This document shows, in pieces, positions 41,812-52,359 of a DNA stretch of 64,000 nt. Positions within the stretch are counted from its first letter, which is position 1, and each line of letters opens with the position of its first letter. The stretch is from Notospermus geniculatus. Lineage: Eukaryota > Nemertea > Pilidiophora > Heteronemertea > Lineidae. The stretch lies in the NCBI GenBank assembly GCA_002633025.1, contig NMRB01001037.1, positions 170,672 to 234,671 of the forward strand. Reading direction: 5' to 3'. The notes below the pieces were generated by a model, which saw only the letters and a list, made by a program, of their open reading frames with translations, searched no databases and was not told the origin of the DNA. A program made the position numbers and the translations under genes.

Positions 41812-43201
41812 TTATCTCACATGTGTGTCTGTTATTGCTTTTTGATATCTTGCAATAGAAGTTGGAATATCAGCGTGTTTATTTATGGAATCATTCAACA
41901 GCTTAAGAAATTGTTTTTGTGCGTCAAGATCAGTTCCAAAACTTCCAATTATTGCAGTTTTAGCATCAGCTTGTGCTCCTAAAACACAATAAACAAATTT
42001 TCTGATTGAATCGTTTAATCTTTGAATTCCGGCTGGTGTCAATCCAGTAGTATTCTTAGGTATGAAATGCAGATATCTGGGGTAATCAGTTTGTTTTAGA
42101 ACATCAAATGTTTTTTCACCTCTTTCATCTGCTATATGTTTATAAAAGAAAGCTGGTGGATCATGTTCTTTTCTCATAAGTCTTACACCTTCATCCCAAT
42201 CTTTTTTAAACATATGTGGATATTTTTTAGGATGACCACCAGATGTAACAGTTATTCCTTTCCAGAAACTAAGATTAGGATTATAATCATAAAGCCAGGG
42301 CTCATCAATGTAAAATTCTTGATGATCACTGATTCCAAACTCTTTCTTTATAAAATCATACTTTCTCATGTTTATGTGATTATTTATGGGATTGAAATCT
42401 GTTTCACCAGGTCTTGGTATTTGTAAGTATTTTAGTATTTTATTAACTTGATAATACAAATGAAATCTGTAAACTGTGTAAATGAGGAACCGGCGTGCCG
42501 TTTATCCCGACAGGTCGGCGCAGCGATCGATGAGACCGAACCGACGTCATTGACGTCATTTTATGTGCTGACGTTGCGTCATGAAAAAATCTGCTGTACA
42601 TTTTTCTACAGGAAAAAATAAGATAAAGACGTTGCCGTTATCGCCATCCTACCTCTTTATTTTAAGAAAAAAAAGCAAAGAAATTGCAGAAGTTTTCATC
42701 CGCGACAAGATGGTGTAAATTTTAATGTCATGCGACCGAAAAAATAGGGTTTATTTCACGCCAGAAGTTAATGGAAATGACTGGAAATCACGTTGAAAAA
42801 AGAAACTTCGGTCTCATCGATCGCAGCGCCACGTCGTGACGTTAGTTCGTCCGGTTCCTCATTAACGGAATTGTATTATCGCTGAAATCAGTAAGTGATA
42901 TTCCACAACCAGCTGTTGCACACCAAATTGCCATGTTATATTGATTTTGGTAGAAAGTAAGTGGTTTCCTTTTAAAACGTATAACATCTTCTTTTCTTGT
43001 AAAGTTATTACTACTTGGCACAACGTCTGGTAAATTAACCCAGAAATATCTTGTTTCTGTAACATAAACTTTAAATTGTAAAATATCCATATCTTTCAGG
43101 ATTTCAGGTCTTTTAACAAGTTTTGGCTCCTTTGGCGGTTCCTTTGGCGGTTTATGAGCTAAAGTTCTTTTAGTAAATATTGTGTTACCATCCTGCCACA
43201 T
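41812..43201 (-). pseudogene. Conserved Polinton virion-type protein, split by a MITE
   Basis: Two minus-strand frames (43,201-42,866 and 42,478-41,812) belong to one gene of about 330 residues. The first half has FWVNLPDVVPSSNNFTRKED and NMAIWCATAGCGISL; the second has FHLYYQVNKILKYLQIPRPG and KFVYCVLGAQADAKTAIIGS. These strings recur together in invertebrate Polintons next to the packaging ATPase, so a structural or minor capsid role is likely but unproven; the sequence looks mainly helical. A 381-base MITE with TAA duplication sits in the middle, and the two halves are also one base out of frame. The 15 bases between this ATG and the divergent ATPase ATG must hold both start signals. Confidence 0.65.
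42482..42862. mobile_element. MITE with TAA target duplication (PIF/Harbinger type)
   Basis: Ends ATGAGGAACCGG and CCGGTTCCTCAT are inverted and flanked by TAA at 42,479-42,481 and 42,863-42,865, the three-base TWA duplication of PIF/Harbinger elements. The inner ends also pair (GATCGATGAGACCGAA against TTCGGTCTCATCGATC). There is no gene. It interrupts a Polinton virion-type gene. Confidence 0.85.
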
Positions 43202-43216
43202 TGTTATTTTTAATAA

Positions 43217-44114
43217 ATGAAATCACAGCTACGTGGCTTGTTTATTTTTGAGCCTTACAATGCTATTATTTCAGGAGTAACCAATTGCGGAAAAACACAT
43301 TTTGTGCTTGATTTGTTGGAAACAATATACCAGGCCATTATATTCCCCCAAATTAACGACGTTTAACGTCGGAGCCCAAATTAAGGGCACCCAAATTTGA
43401 GTCTTGTTTTACATTGAAATGGGAATGTCAGATGCCTGGAAATGGTGTCGTTTATCCTCTATTTTCAAAAAAATTTCTAACGAGGGGGGGGACACCACCC
43501 CTCGCGCTCCCCCGATCCCGCCTTCGGCGCTCTGATGGGGCCTTTGGCCCCAAACCACCGTAAACAGAAATAGCCCAAATTAAGGAATATAAAGGCCTGT
43601 ATACCATGGTTATATTGATAATATTGTTTTATTTTGCCCAACATTTGATTATAATAAAACGTATAACCGTCAATGGATTTTTAAAGATAGGAATTTTATT
43701 GTATTCAATCCACTTTTAGTAAAAACGGAACTTAACACTGTTCTTTGGTGTTGCATGCAAATTTTTAAAGGCACTAATACTTTATTTATAATTGATGATT
43801 GTGCGAACCTTCAAGACTCTAAAAAGAAAGCAACAGAGTTATGTAATTTAGCATTTTCGGGAAGACACTTTGGTATTTCAACCTGGGTATTAATTCAAAA
43901 GTACAATTCAATTGTGAAGGATATTAGAGAGAATATCAGATTACTGGTGCTTTTCTTTAACAAAGATGAAAATGCAATGAAACAAGCTTTAGAAGAAAAC
44001 GCTATTATCCCTAAAGAAATAAGAAATAAAGTAATCAAGGAGTTAAAGGATAACAGAAATGCAAAACTGGTGTTGAGATTACAATTTCCTTGTGATTTCT
44101 TATTAATTAAATGA
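43217..44114 (+). pseudogene. FtsK/HerA-type packaging ATPase, split by a MITE
   Basis: This enzyme would pump the genome into the capsid. The Walker A motif is IISGVTNCGKTHFVLDLLE (residues 16-34). After the insertion come FCPTFDYNKTYNRQW and the Walker B region TLFIIDDCANLQD, then LAFSGRHFGISTWVLIQKYN, which fits the sensor helix of A32/FtsK-like ATPases. The two halves (43,217-43,330 and 43,605-44,114) are in the same frame once the 269-base insertion and one TATAC are ignored, giving about 207 residues, normal for Polintons. No other break was found, so the gene was intact when the MITE arrived. The ATG is in AATAAATGA. The stop overlaps the next ATG (AAATGA). Confidence 0.85.
43331..43599. 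mobile_element. MITE with TATAC duplication in the ATPase gene
   Basis: Inverted ends CAGGCCATTATATTCC and GGAATATAAAGGCCTG (one mismatch), flanked by TATAC at 43,326-43,330 and 43,600-43,604. The inside is GC-rich in part, with CCTTCGGCG and GGGGCCTTTGGCCCC hairpins. The five-base duplication does not let me name the superfamily. Confidence 0.85.
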
Positions 44115-44745
44115 ATGCCTCCGAAATACAAGCTGTAGATAATGCAATGAAAAATATGGGTGTTTTACCTACAAACAGTTACCAACAACCGACTAGCAGT
44201 TACCAACTAGCTCCAACTAGCTTTCAACAAGGTCCAACTAAAAACCCACAAGGTTCAACTAAAATTCAACAACCAGTTAATCCTGTTAATTTTAGTCAAA
44301 ATCTAGTTCCAGTCTTGTCTGAACAAGGTAAACAAGCTAAAGCAGATTTAGAGATTTTAGTTGCAACTGGTAAGACAAAAGAGTTTATTGGGAAACAACT
44401 AACTTTTCAAGACCTTGACAACATGCTTGAAAAAGACTTAATAAAATATCACAGGATTTACACAAGCACAATATCAGCTAGAATTAATGATACTTTTGGT
44501 AAGATGATACTCAAATCTTATTCTAAACTAGCAACTTGGCTACTTCCTATTAGTGATGAAGATAAGCTTTATGAAGATTTAAGAAATGACTACATTGTAA
44601 ATAGTGAAATGGATAGATGGACAGGATGGTAACTGTGAAAATGGGGTCTTTAATGGCAATTGCATCTACAAGTTTAATTACATTTGGAAATTGTATTAGG
44701 GAAACCGAACATACACCCATTCCAGACAGAAAATCACCTGAATAA
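44111..44745 (+). pseudogene. Conserved Polinton protein of unknown role, one frameshift
   Basis: The N-terminal 70 residues are Gln/Pro/Ser/Thr-rich with the short repeat SYQ-PT (TNSYQQPTSSYQLAPTSFQQ). The C-terminal part contains VATGKTKEFIGKQLTFQDLD, a pattern common in invertebrate Polintons, and ends with a hydrophobic GSLMAIASTSLITFG in a second frame. The shift lies near 44,628. It overlaps the ATPase stop by four bases, so translation could be coupled or the two RNAs overlap. The ATG is in ATTAAATGA. Confidence 0.6.
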
Positions 44746-44796
44746 ATGAGTGAAACAGAGATCACTGACATACCACCTAAAAATGATCCCACAACG
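44746..44796 (+). pseudogene. Start of a truncated Polinton gene
   Basis: An ATG in AATAAATGA follows the previous stop directly, and the frame reads MSETEITDIPPKNDPTT before the sequence changes to the inverted repeat at 44,797. Polintons of this kind often have a further small membrane protein here. Only 17 codons remain. Confidence 0.5.
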
Positions 44797-46854
44797 GTCG
44801 GTTTTTAGGTTTGGTTTTAAAACTAAGTGGAAGACTAAAACCCATGGTTAAACCAAGATTGAAATCACGTTTGGTTTCAGTCTAAAACCAAGTATTGCCG
44901 TCTTATCTCATTTCAAAGTAAGTTTTTTGTTGGTTTTAGCATTAGGCTGGTTTCAAACTAAGACCAAGTTTTAGTTTCAGTTTTCAACCAAGTCTCAGAC
45001 TAATGCTGAGACTAAAACTAAAACTCCCCTAGAAACCAACAATGAAATCATGTCTGGTTTTAGTTTTGAAACCAGGTTTTAGTCTTATCAGATTTCAAAG
45101 TAGGTTTTAGGTCCAGACTAATGCCAGCTGGAAAACCAAGGGGCGGTCTTAAGCCCAGCTTGGTTTTATTTTAAGAAGATTTGCAGTACATTTTCTATTA
45201 CCAATAATACTAATGCCTAGGCCTTAAGACCGAGCAGATTTCAAAGTTGGTTTTACTGTTAAAGTTTTGTCAAGCATGTTGTTTGTTCTAATTTTGATGT
45301 TTTTGGTGTTTGACCATGTTGATAACAAACGAAAATGATCGAAGTGCAAAATTTACCCTATTAGTCAAGAAATCTGCTCATATATGTCGAACTCGTGAAA
45401 TTGTCGTCTGCTAATTCTGCTCCCGGCAAACCCGGAAAGGATATAGGTTTTAGAATAAAACAACGACAACAACATGGGTTTTATCTTGGTGTTAGCTTGT
45501 TTTACACCAATACCTGGTTTTATCTTAAACCAAGTTTAATATAAAACTAAGACTAATGCCAAGTCATAGTTTTACACCAATACCTGGTTTTATACTGGGC
45601 ATTAGTCTTAATCCAGACCCATGGATTTAGGGTTAGAAATTAAGACCAAAACTAATACTAAGACCCAAGACTAAAACCAAAACCAACTTTGAAATCACCC
45701 AATGTCTGTGTTACAAGCTGATTTATTGACGGAAAACATTTTGATAGAATCCTTTCCGGCAACAATTGCTAAAACTCCCTTTCAACAGGTAAATGTGACT
45801 CGTTCCGGCAAAAGTACATGTTGCTAGGCAGTGACATGGGAAAGTGATCGCCTATAGTTTCATTTCCTCATTGGGTGATTTCAAAGTTGGTTTTGGTTTT
45901 AGTCTTGGGTCTTAGTATTAGTTTTGGTCTTAATTTCTACCCCTAAATCCATGGGTCTGGATTAAGACTAATGCCAAGAATAAAACCAGGTGTTGGTGTA
46001 AAACTAAGACTTGGCATTAATCTTAGTTTTATATTAAACTTGGTTTAACATAAAACCAGGTATTGGTGTAAAACTAAGTTTCACCCTAGGACTTGGACTG
46101 AAACTAAGAGGAGGTCTTAGACATCGGGTAAAACTAACACCTAAATAAAACCCATGTTGTTGTCGTTGTTTTATTCTAAAGTCAATATCCTTTCCGGGTT
46201 TGCCGGGAGCAAAATTAGCAGACGACAATTTCATGAGTTTGACATATCTGAGCAGATTTCTTGATTATATAGCGTAAATTTTGCACTTCAATCATTTTAG
46301 TTTGTTATCAACATGGTCGAACACCAAAAACATCAAAATTAGAACAAACATGCTTGATAAAACTTTAACACTAAAACCAAGGTTGAAATCTGCAGGGTCT
46401 TAAGGCCTTAGGCATTAGTCTTATTGGTAATAGAAAATGCACTACCATGACTACAAATCTTCATAAAATAAAACCAAGCTGGGCTTAAGACCACACCTTA
46501 GTTTTCCAGCTGGCATTTGTCTGGGACTAAAACCTACTTTGAAATCTGATAAGACTAAAACCAGGTTCCAAAACTAAAACCAGACATGAGTTCATTTTTT
46601 GTTTCTAGGGGAGTTTTAGTTTTAGTCTCAGCATTAGTCTGAGACTTGGTTGAAAACTGAAGCTAAAACTTGGTCTCAGTTTGAAACCAGCCTTATGCTA
46701 AACCCAACAAAAAACTTACTTTGAAATGAGATAAGACGGCAATACCTGGTTTTAGACTGAAACCAAACGTGATTTCAATCTTGGTTTAGCCATGGCTTGA
46801 CTTCCACTTAGTTTTAAAACCAAATCTAAGAACCGACTTTGAAGTCACCCATTG
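44797..46854. repeat. 2 kb inverted repeat rich in AAACTAAAACC motifs
   Basis: The left arm (44,797-45,702) and right arm (45,870-46,854) are inverted copies with small differences, separated by about 165 bases. Arms contain many GGTTTTAGT/ACTAAAACC units and a unique block (GCTCCCGGCAAACCCGGAAA and complement). The motif ATTGGGTGATTTCAAAGT lies at both inner ends and at the outer right end, but is missing at the outer left end, where the Polinton gene stops. The spacer holds a short ATG frame (MSVLQADLLTENILIESFPA) ending at a CAG|GTAAAT donor-like site near 45,789; I cannot tell whether it is real. Confidence 0.8.
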
Positions 46855-47492
46855 TCTACCCATTATTAAATTGCTACCAATTGCTTCCACTGTCAGCAAG
46901 TGTTACTTACCATGTGCCTCAAACGACTGGTTTTGCTGGAGCAGGTCACAAATACTAAAGTCCCTTTTTAATAAAAATTTGCCTCATTTTTGGACCACCC
47001 CGTGCGAATCGATGTCGAGGTCCACTCATTCACTTGAACTATTTTCTTATCGAGAAACTTTTAGCATTGTGCAATGTTCTTTTCTGGAAAACGCTGTGCA
47101 AAAGTCACAAAACCCGTCAGTCGAATCGATCACAGGCTGATCGTATCGTAATCGACCGCGGGCACCTTGAAATTCACTGTACTGAAGTCGGTCAGTGTCA
47201 TTCTGCCACGGTTTTAGTGCGGAAACTAGCCCATTAGCCATGCATTTGAATAGAACTGCGTAACCCTTTTATAGTGTGATTTAGGGGGCGCGGTCTCTCC
47301 ATCAGCTGGAATATTCGATGTGTAGGCCTACCCATAAAACATAGATTTAGAGCATTTCACATTTTCAAGTTTGACCCTGACCCTGAAATCATGCCTCAAG
47401 TTTGACCTTGACATTGACCTCTGATCATCAAGGTCATTGCATAATCAAAATGGTCATCCTCAACCTAAGTACTGGTGATATCTTGCCTCTTA
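46855..47492. other. Non-coding, dispersed repeat remnants
   Basis: No gene is recognised. The end (47,360-47,490) is related to 20,380-20,500, with TGACCTTGA, TAATC-AAATGG-CATCCTCA and TAAGTA-TG-GTGATATC in the same order. A TAGGCCTA octamer lies at 47,323. Confidence 0.5.
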
Positions 47493-47789
47493 CGGTGGCC
47501 CATACATGCCATGTATATATTTTTGTCCACATTACAAAATTCTGATCATTATTGTATTTTTCCTCTAATTTCCATCCGGGAGAAAACATTCTCACCCGGG
47601 TGTAAAACATTTTCACCCGGGTGTAAAACATTTTCACACCCGGGTGGAAATGTTTTACACCCGGGTGAAAATGTTTTCCACCTGGGTGTAAACGTTTTCC
47701 ACCCGGGTGGAAATTATAGAAAAAATGCAATAATGTTCAGAATTTTGTAATGCGGATAAAAATATATGCATGGCATGTATGGGCCACCG
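47493..47789. mobile_element. MITE with TA duplication and CACCCGGGTG array
   Basis: Ends CGGTGGCCCATACATGCCAT and complement are inverted and flanked by TA (47,491 and 47,790). The middle (47,576-47,712) has seven or eight copies of a 20-base unit built on the palindrome CACCCGGGTG followed by TAAAACATTTT or its complement. The unit orientation flips at about 47,640, so the whole element can fold. Confidence 0.8.
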
Positions 47790-48652
47790 TAGCCTCTACT
47801 TCTACCAACACCGGAGATATTTTGAATTATCAAGTTTGATGTATCAAAATCTCATGACATTTCCATAACCCGGACACTTAGAATAATATCACAGCCCAGT
47901 CCTTGGGATAAGCAGACATGAACTAAGACTTGTTTCATGTTGCTCAGTTGACAATATGGCAAGTTTTCGATATCACCATGGCCCCAACATCTCACATCAA
48001 AAGTAATCGATTCCTAGGGTAATAAAACCTAAGGGTACAACTTATTTCCATTAAAGAGCTATGGAGCCGAGTTGTGCCATCCAGATAACAGCATGATGGA
48101 CAAAATATCAAGGTTGATTTGTCGATTGTATCATGATGGATCTGAGATTGAAAATGATTAGCTTGTTATTTGATTGCCCACGTTCACAAACTTAGGGGTA
48201 GGATTTGTTTCCAAAGCTGTAGCTCTTCCAGGAGGTGAGATATGAAGGTGTGACAGACAGATGGACACACAGACACACCGACCGACAGACACACAGACAC
48301 CATGACTAACAGGAGGCCCATGGGCCTTGCGCTTAGCTGACTATGACCTGCTCCGGGTCAAGCCGTCCCTGAGTTCAAGCACTCAGATGATTCTTTATGC
48401 CACCTGGCAGCCATATTGGACATCTGATTGTACCGAAACGTGGTATTTTTGAAGGAACCCCTCTAATACACGGTTGGTCAAGTTATGAAGTCGCTAATTG
48501 AAATAATGGCGAACTCTGACAGGTTCGTTTCTTTTATACAATTTTGACTTCTGTGACCTTGCAAAGTAGGTCAAATTAAAAACTCGTTTTATATGTATTC
48601 TCATTAGATACACCTATGATAAAAATTTGGAGATGATCCATTTGTTAGTTCA
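47790..48652. other. Non-coding repeat-derived stretch
   Basis: No gene is recognised. At 48,245-48,350 it carries the GACAGACAGATGGACACACAG type repeat that ends many marine-invertebrate repeats. Confidence 0.45.
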
Positions 48653-48810
48653 GGGCTGGGTTGCACAAAACTCATGTTAGCACTAACATGATGTTAGCGC
48701 TAACATCATGTTAAATGACGTAAAATGACAATGGATTTTGACGTCATCTAACATAAAAGTTAGCGCTAACACTATGTTAGCGCTAACATGAGTTTTGTGC
48801 AACCGGCCCC
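48653..48810. mobile_element. Hairpin MITE with GGTTGCACAAAAC ends
   Basis: Inverted ends GGTTGCACAAAACTCATGTT and the complement; the inside is made of repeated TTAGCGCTAACAT palindromes. The right outer end, read on the minus strand, is GGGGCCGGTTGCACAA, identical to the start of the Harbinger-like region at 59,105. Confidence 0.75.
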
Positions 48811-49696
48811 AGGAGTATATTGCACTTTTAGTGTTTATGGTTTTGGCCATCTGGTGGCCAAGCCAATAATCAAATCGGACCAAAACTTGGTGTCATAGGT
48901 AATCTGACCTAGAGGTATATATGTGTCAAGTTTCAGATCAATAGCGCCAGCAGTTACGAAACGTGCCACCAAAAGGCAAAATTCTGAACTTTGACCTCTG
49001 TGACCTTGAAAAGTAGGTCAAACCAAAAACCCTTTTAAAATATGTTATGTACCGTCATTAGATACACCTGTGGTAAAATTTAGAGATGATTCAGTCACTA
49101 GTTCAGAAGTTATTGAGGTTTTCCATTTTACGGAAAACGCCCCCTAGAGGGCATAATGTACGTCAAATCGCAATTTTTTAGTGCTGTTTCAAGCCCTGCC
49201 TAGAGCCTACCACTCCACCAAGTTTCATGCCTCTGGGCCTAACAACAGCGAAATGTGCCAGTTTAACAGACAGTGAGACACCCACACACACAGACTTTTG
49301 CGCCATTTAGTCATATGAATGACCTTTGGTCAGCTGGGCTAAAAACAATATGGTTCCCGATCTGATTGAACGGGAACCAGATTATTAGAGTCTGCATTTG
49401 CAATCAGGAAGGTAAAGCAGAATAGGCCTACATGTTCATTGCAACCTTCCAAGAGTCCATAAAAATAAGCATTCCCGAATTCCTAAAAAAGGCCGCTAGC
49501 GCAGACGTCCAACGTAATTCGTATATTGGGACGAGGGAGACAAATGCAAGTTAGTCGGCCTCTTTACCAGTTCGATTTGATTTTGAGTCATCAGAATTAT
49601 TGCTGCTGAGTTTTCCTTTGTGCGGTGCACTGATGATGGACCCATTCGTCCTCGCCAAAAGGAGCCAGTATTCGACGACATGTTCTTCATACTCAC
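48811..49696. other. Non-coding repeat-derived stretch
   Basis: Contains phrases such as TTTGACCTCTGTGACCTTG that occur also at 15,100 and 48,540, so it is built from dispersed repeats. No reliable next exon for the secreted-protein gene to the right could be identified here. Confidence 0.4.
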
Positions 49697-49868
49697 GTGT
49701 TCGCTTTGAATTTCGAGCCTACTGAGTTCACGATCGTCTTTGTGTTGGTTCCCGCTAATAATTTGAGCCCGCTACCAGGGTCCGTGTATCCAACACCGAC
49801 AGTGACATCCCGAATCGTCCCTATTTTGCCTGTGTAAATCGTCAACTTAAGACCCTGTTGACTTACAA
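49697..49868 (-). CDS. Exon 2 of a secreted-protein gene
   Basis: On the minus strand a CTCTATTTACAG acceptor at 49,869 precedes an open frame VVSQQGLKLTIYTGKIGTIR then DVTVGVGYTDPGSGLKLLAG, ending KFKANT at an AACAC|GTGAGT donor. The exon begins in phase 1, which matches exactly the phase at the end of the signal-peptide exon at 52,360. The 57 residues look like beta strands. I do not recognise the family. It lies 2.5 kb from exon 1. Confidence 0.55.
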
Positions 49869-49989
49869 CTGTAAATAGAGGAATATCCATTAGTAGGCCT
49901 ATCACTGTAAAAAAGGACTTAAGAGATTTTAATAGAAAAAATAAGTTCCAATCGATGGTGGATCAAGGAACAAGACCACATGCATGTAC

Positions 49990-50876
49990 TCAAAAATTCA
50001 TAAGCGAGCGAAAAATGTACTAAACTAAAATTCATCAAAAACACCAACATTCTGCATCCCATAATGTGCTTAATCTCCAACCGATTGAGACAATCGTGGT
50101 GTCATTCTTTTGGGCGTCATGTCCGCGTTCCGAAAAGCTTGATGAATCAAACATATGTATTAAATATTACCCCGTAGATGAGACGATTTAGCACCTATCA
50201 TGTCCCAGTCCACACCGCCGCGACGAAAGGTGGTCTCGGGTAAGGCTATACCGATAGACGTCGCCAGTAGTACTTGTAAACAGCAGCGATCACTGCGCTG
50301 CCAGTGTCGCTGTCAATCATCGTGGTCACCGTGGCTACGGCAGAAGTAGCCACGTGATAGCATGTATAATAAGTAGGCTACAATCAATTCTGGGTAATTC
50401 TACTGCTGTTATCCAAACGTTTAATGTAAAAACGAAAGTTTATAAGTCAGATCCAACACTATAAACCGTTACCAAAGATTTTATTACAGCTGATTAGCGA
50501 GAAACGATTCCAGCCAATAGGAACTAACACAGTAGGCGGAGTTTGTACAGAAAACACGTTGACTTGCGGCGGGTTTTGAAGAAAAGCGCTACCTGTCGGT
50601 AACTTCAAGTACTGTGTGCCCGTGGAGAGCATTCGTCGGGAGTGCTTGGGGGCTCATGAAACATTGGTTACTGCAGGGCCATCTGTCAACATAATTTAGA
50701 ACTTAGCTCAAGATTTTAGGATTTGGAAATGAGAGGGCACATCACAAGGTTCCGTTTGATGGCGAGTTCAACGTAATTGGATGGATATTACGCATTCTAC
50801 AGAGCTGAGAAAAGGAGGCTTTTTCGTGATATTTTAGTTCTACATTTTTCGCTCGCTTATGAATTTTTGATGTACT
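49990..50876. mobile_element. Non-autonomous element with 45-base inverted ends
   Basis: Left AAAAATTCATAAGCGAGCGA and right complement are inverted over about 45 bases. The 800-base inside is of mixed composition, with no long reading frame. It lies in the intron of the secreted-protein gene. Confidence 0.65.
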
Positions 50877-50892
50877 ATAATATCATTAAGAT

Positions 50893-52335
50893 AACCCAAA
50901 AAGGGCATGTTCTTTTTCGGAACATTTTTCCCAACTAATTTTTCATTACCTTACAGATGACTGATTTTCACAAAAACTTCAGATGTTATACCTTGTAATA
51001 TAAACTAGATAATTGCATGTGAAAAATTTGATATCAACAGCATTAATTAGGAAAACAAAGGACTTTTGCAAAATGTTCAAAATATTTCCTGACTTTTGCT
51101 ATACTTAGAGAGTATAGATATTATTTGTCACTGATGGGATCAGGACAATTCCCCCCTAGACAACTGACCCCCGGACAACTTCCCCCTGCNNNNNNNNNNN
51201 NNNNNNNNNNNNNNNNNNNNNNNNNNNNNNNNNNNNNNNNNNNNNNNNNNNNNNNNNNNNNNNNNNNNNNNNNNNNNNNNNNNNNNNNNNNNNNNNNNNN
51301 NNNNNNNNNNNNNNNNNNNNNNNNNNNNNNNNNNNNNNNNNNNNNNNNNNNNNNNNNNNNNNNNNNNNNNNNNNNNNNNNNNNNNNNNNNNNNNNNNNNN
51401 NNNNNNNNNNNNNNNNNNNNNNNNNNNNNNNNNNNNNNNNNNNNNNNNNNNNNNNNNNNNNNNNNNTATTGTCTTGGGGGCAATTGTCCCGGAGGGAATT
51501 TGCAGGGGAAGTTGTCCGGGGGGCAGTTGTCTAGGGGGAATTGTCCTAGACTCGTCACTGATAAACAAATCAATCTCAAAATGATTGCTTGTGATGAAAT
51601 ATTTGCATAAAATGTGAGATTCTCTTACTTTCTCACCGTATTTAAAGAAGGGGTAAAACAGAACAGCCAAGCTAGGCCTGTGCAGGTGATTGGTGTTATA
51701 AAGACCCTTGTCTTCAATTGTTATTTTGGGTTTCATGGTCACCGGACCACCGAGTGCAGGAAAGTGACCATATAGGCAATTTCATAGGAAACATGGGATG
51801 TTTGATGTTAAGGGTCCATAACCACAGTCTGCATAAGGGCATGGTCAGATTTCGCAGTGGTTGAGACAGTCCGAGAGCTGTCACCACTCAGTGCTCATAA
51901 CCATGAAACCCACAATAGCTATTGATGACGATGGCTTTATAACACCATTTACCTGTGAAGGCCTAGCTTGGCTGCTCTGCTTTACCCCCTCTTTAAATAG
52001 GGTGAAAAAGTAAGAAAATCTCACATTTTATGCAAATATTTCCTCACAAATAATCATGTTGAGATTGATTTGTTTATCAGTGACAAATAATATCTATACT
52101 CTCTCAGTATAGCAAAGTTACAGAATTATGTTACTGTTTTCATGCGGATTTCGAACATTTTGCAAAAGTCCTTTGTTTTCCTAATTAACGCAGTTGATGT
52201 CATATTCCTCACATGCCATTATCTAGTTTATATTATAAAGTATAACATCGTAAGTTTTTGTGAAAATCAGTCATCTGTAAGGTCATGAAAAATTAGTTTG
52301 GAAAAATGATCTGAAAAAGAACATCCCCTTTTATA
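50893..52335. mobile_element. Long inverted-repeat element with a nested insertion
   Basis: The right arm (about 51,895-52,335) is an inverted copy of the left arm. The left arm is in two pieces, 50,893-51,135 and 51,554-51,735, because another element sits between them. Arm features include AAACTAGATAATTGCATG and GAACAGCCAAGCTAGGC, each with its complement on the other side. The 160-base spacer (51,740-51,895) is non-coding. It lies in the same intron. Confidence 0.75.
51136..51553. mobile_element. Element with 9-base target duplication (Mutator-like), partly N
   Basis: GTCACTGAT flanks both sides (51,127-51,135 and 51,554-51,562). Ends are inverted: AGGACAATTCCCCCCTAGAC at the left and the complement at the right, followed by several GGACAACT/AGTTGTCC units. 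A gap of 277 N (51,190-51,466) lies in the middle. A nine-base duplication is typical of Mutator-like elements. Confidence 0.75.
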
Positions 52336-52359
52336 TATGAATGGTTTCCTCTGACTTAC

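Larger units (their letters stand above)
20917..44796. mobile_element. Polinton/adintovirus-like element, defective and nested
   Basis: Genes found here are the hallmark set of Polintons (Mavericks) and adintoviruses: integrase, type-B DNA polymerase, packaging ATPase and a double-jelly-roll-type capsid candidate, plus conserved small proteins known from invertebrate Polintons. Genes on the left (20.9-30.4 kb) and far right (43.2-44.8 kb) point right; those from 43.2 back to 30.3 kb point left. Without the four insertions the remaining length is about 13 kb, but the right end is truncated. The sequence is distinctly AT-rich compared with the flanking DNA. The adenovirus-type cysteine protease is not seen and may have been beyond the truncated end. 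Extra cargo is a deoxynucleoside kinase and HNH-type nuclease. Confidence 0.85.

Noticed and set aside
44797-46854. Palindrome as the terminal inverted repeat of the Polinton
   Set aside because: The arms are inverted to each other, not to the left end of the element, and no copy is found near 20.9 kb.
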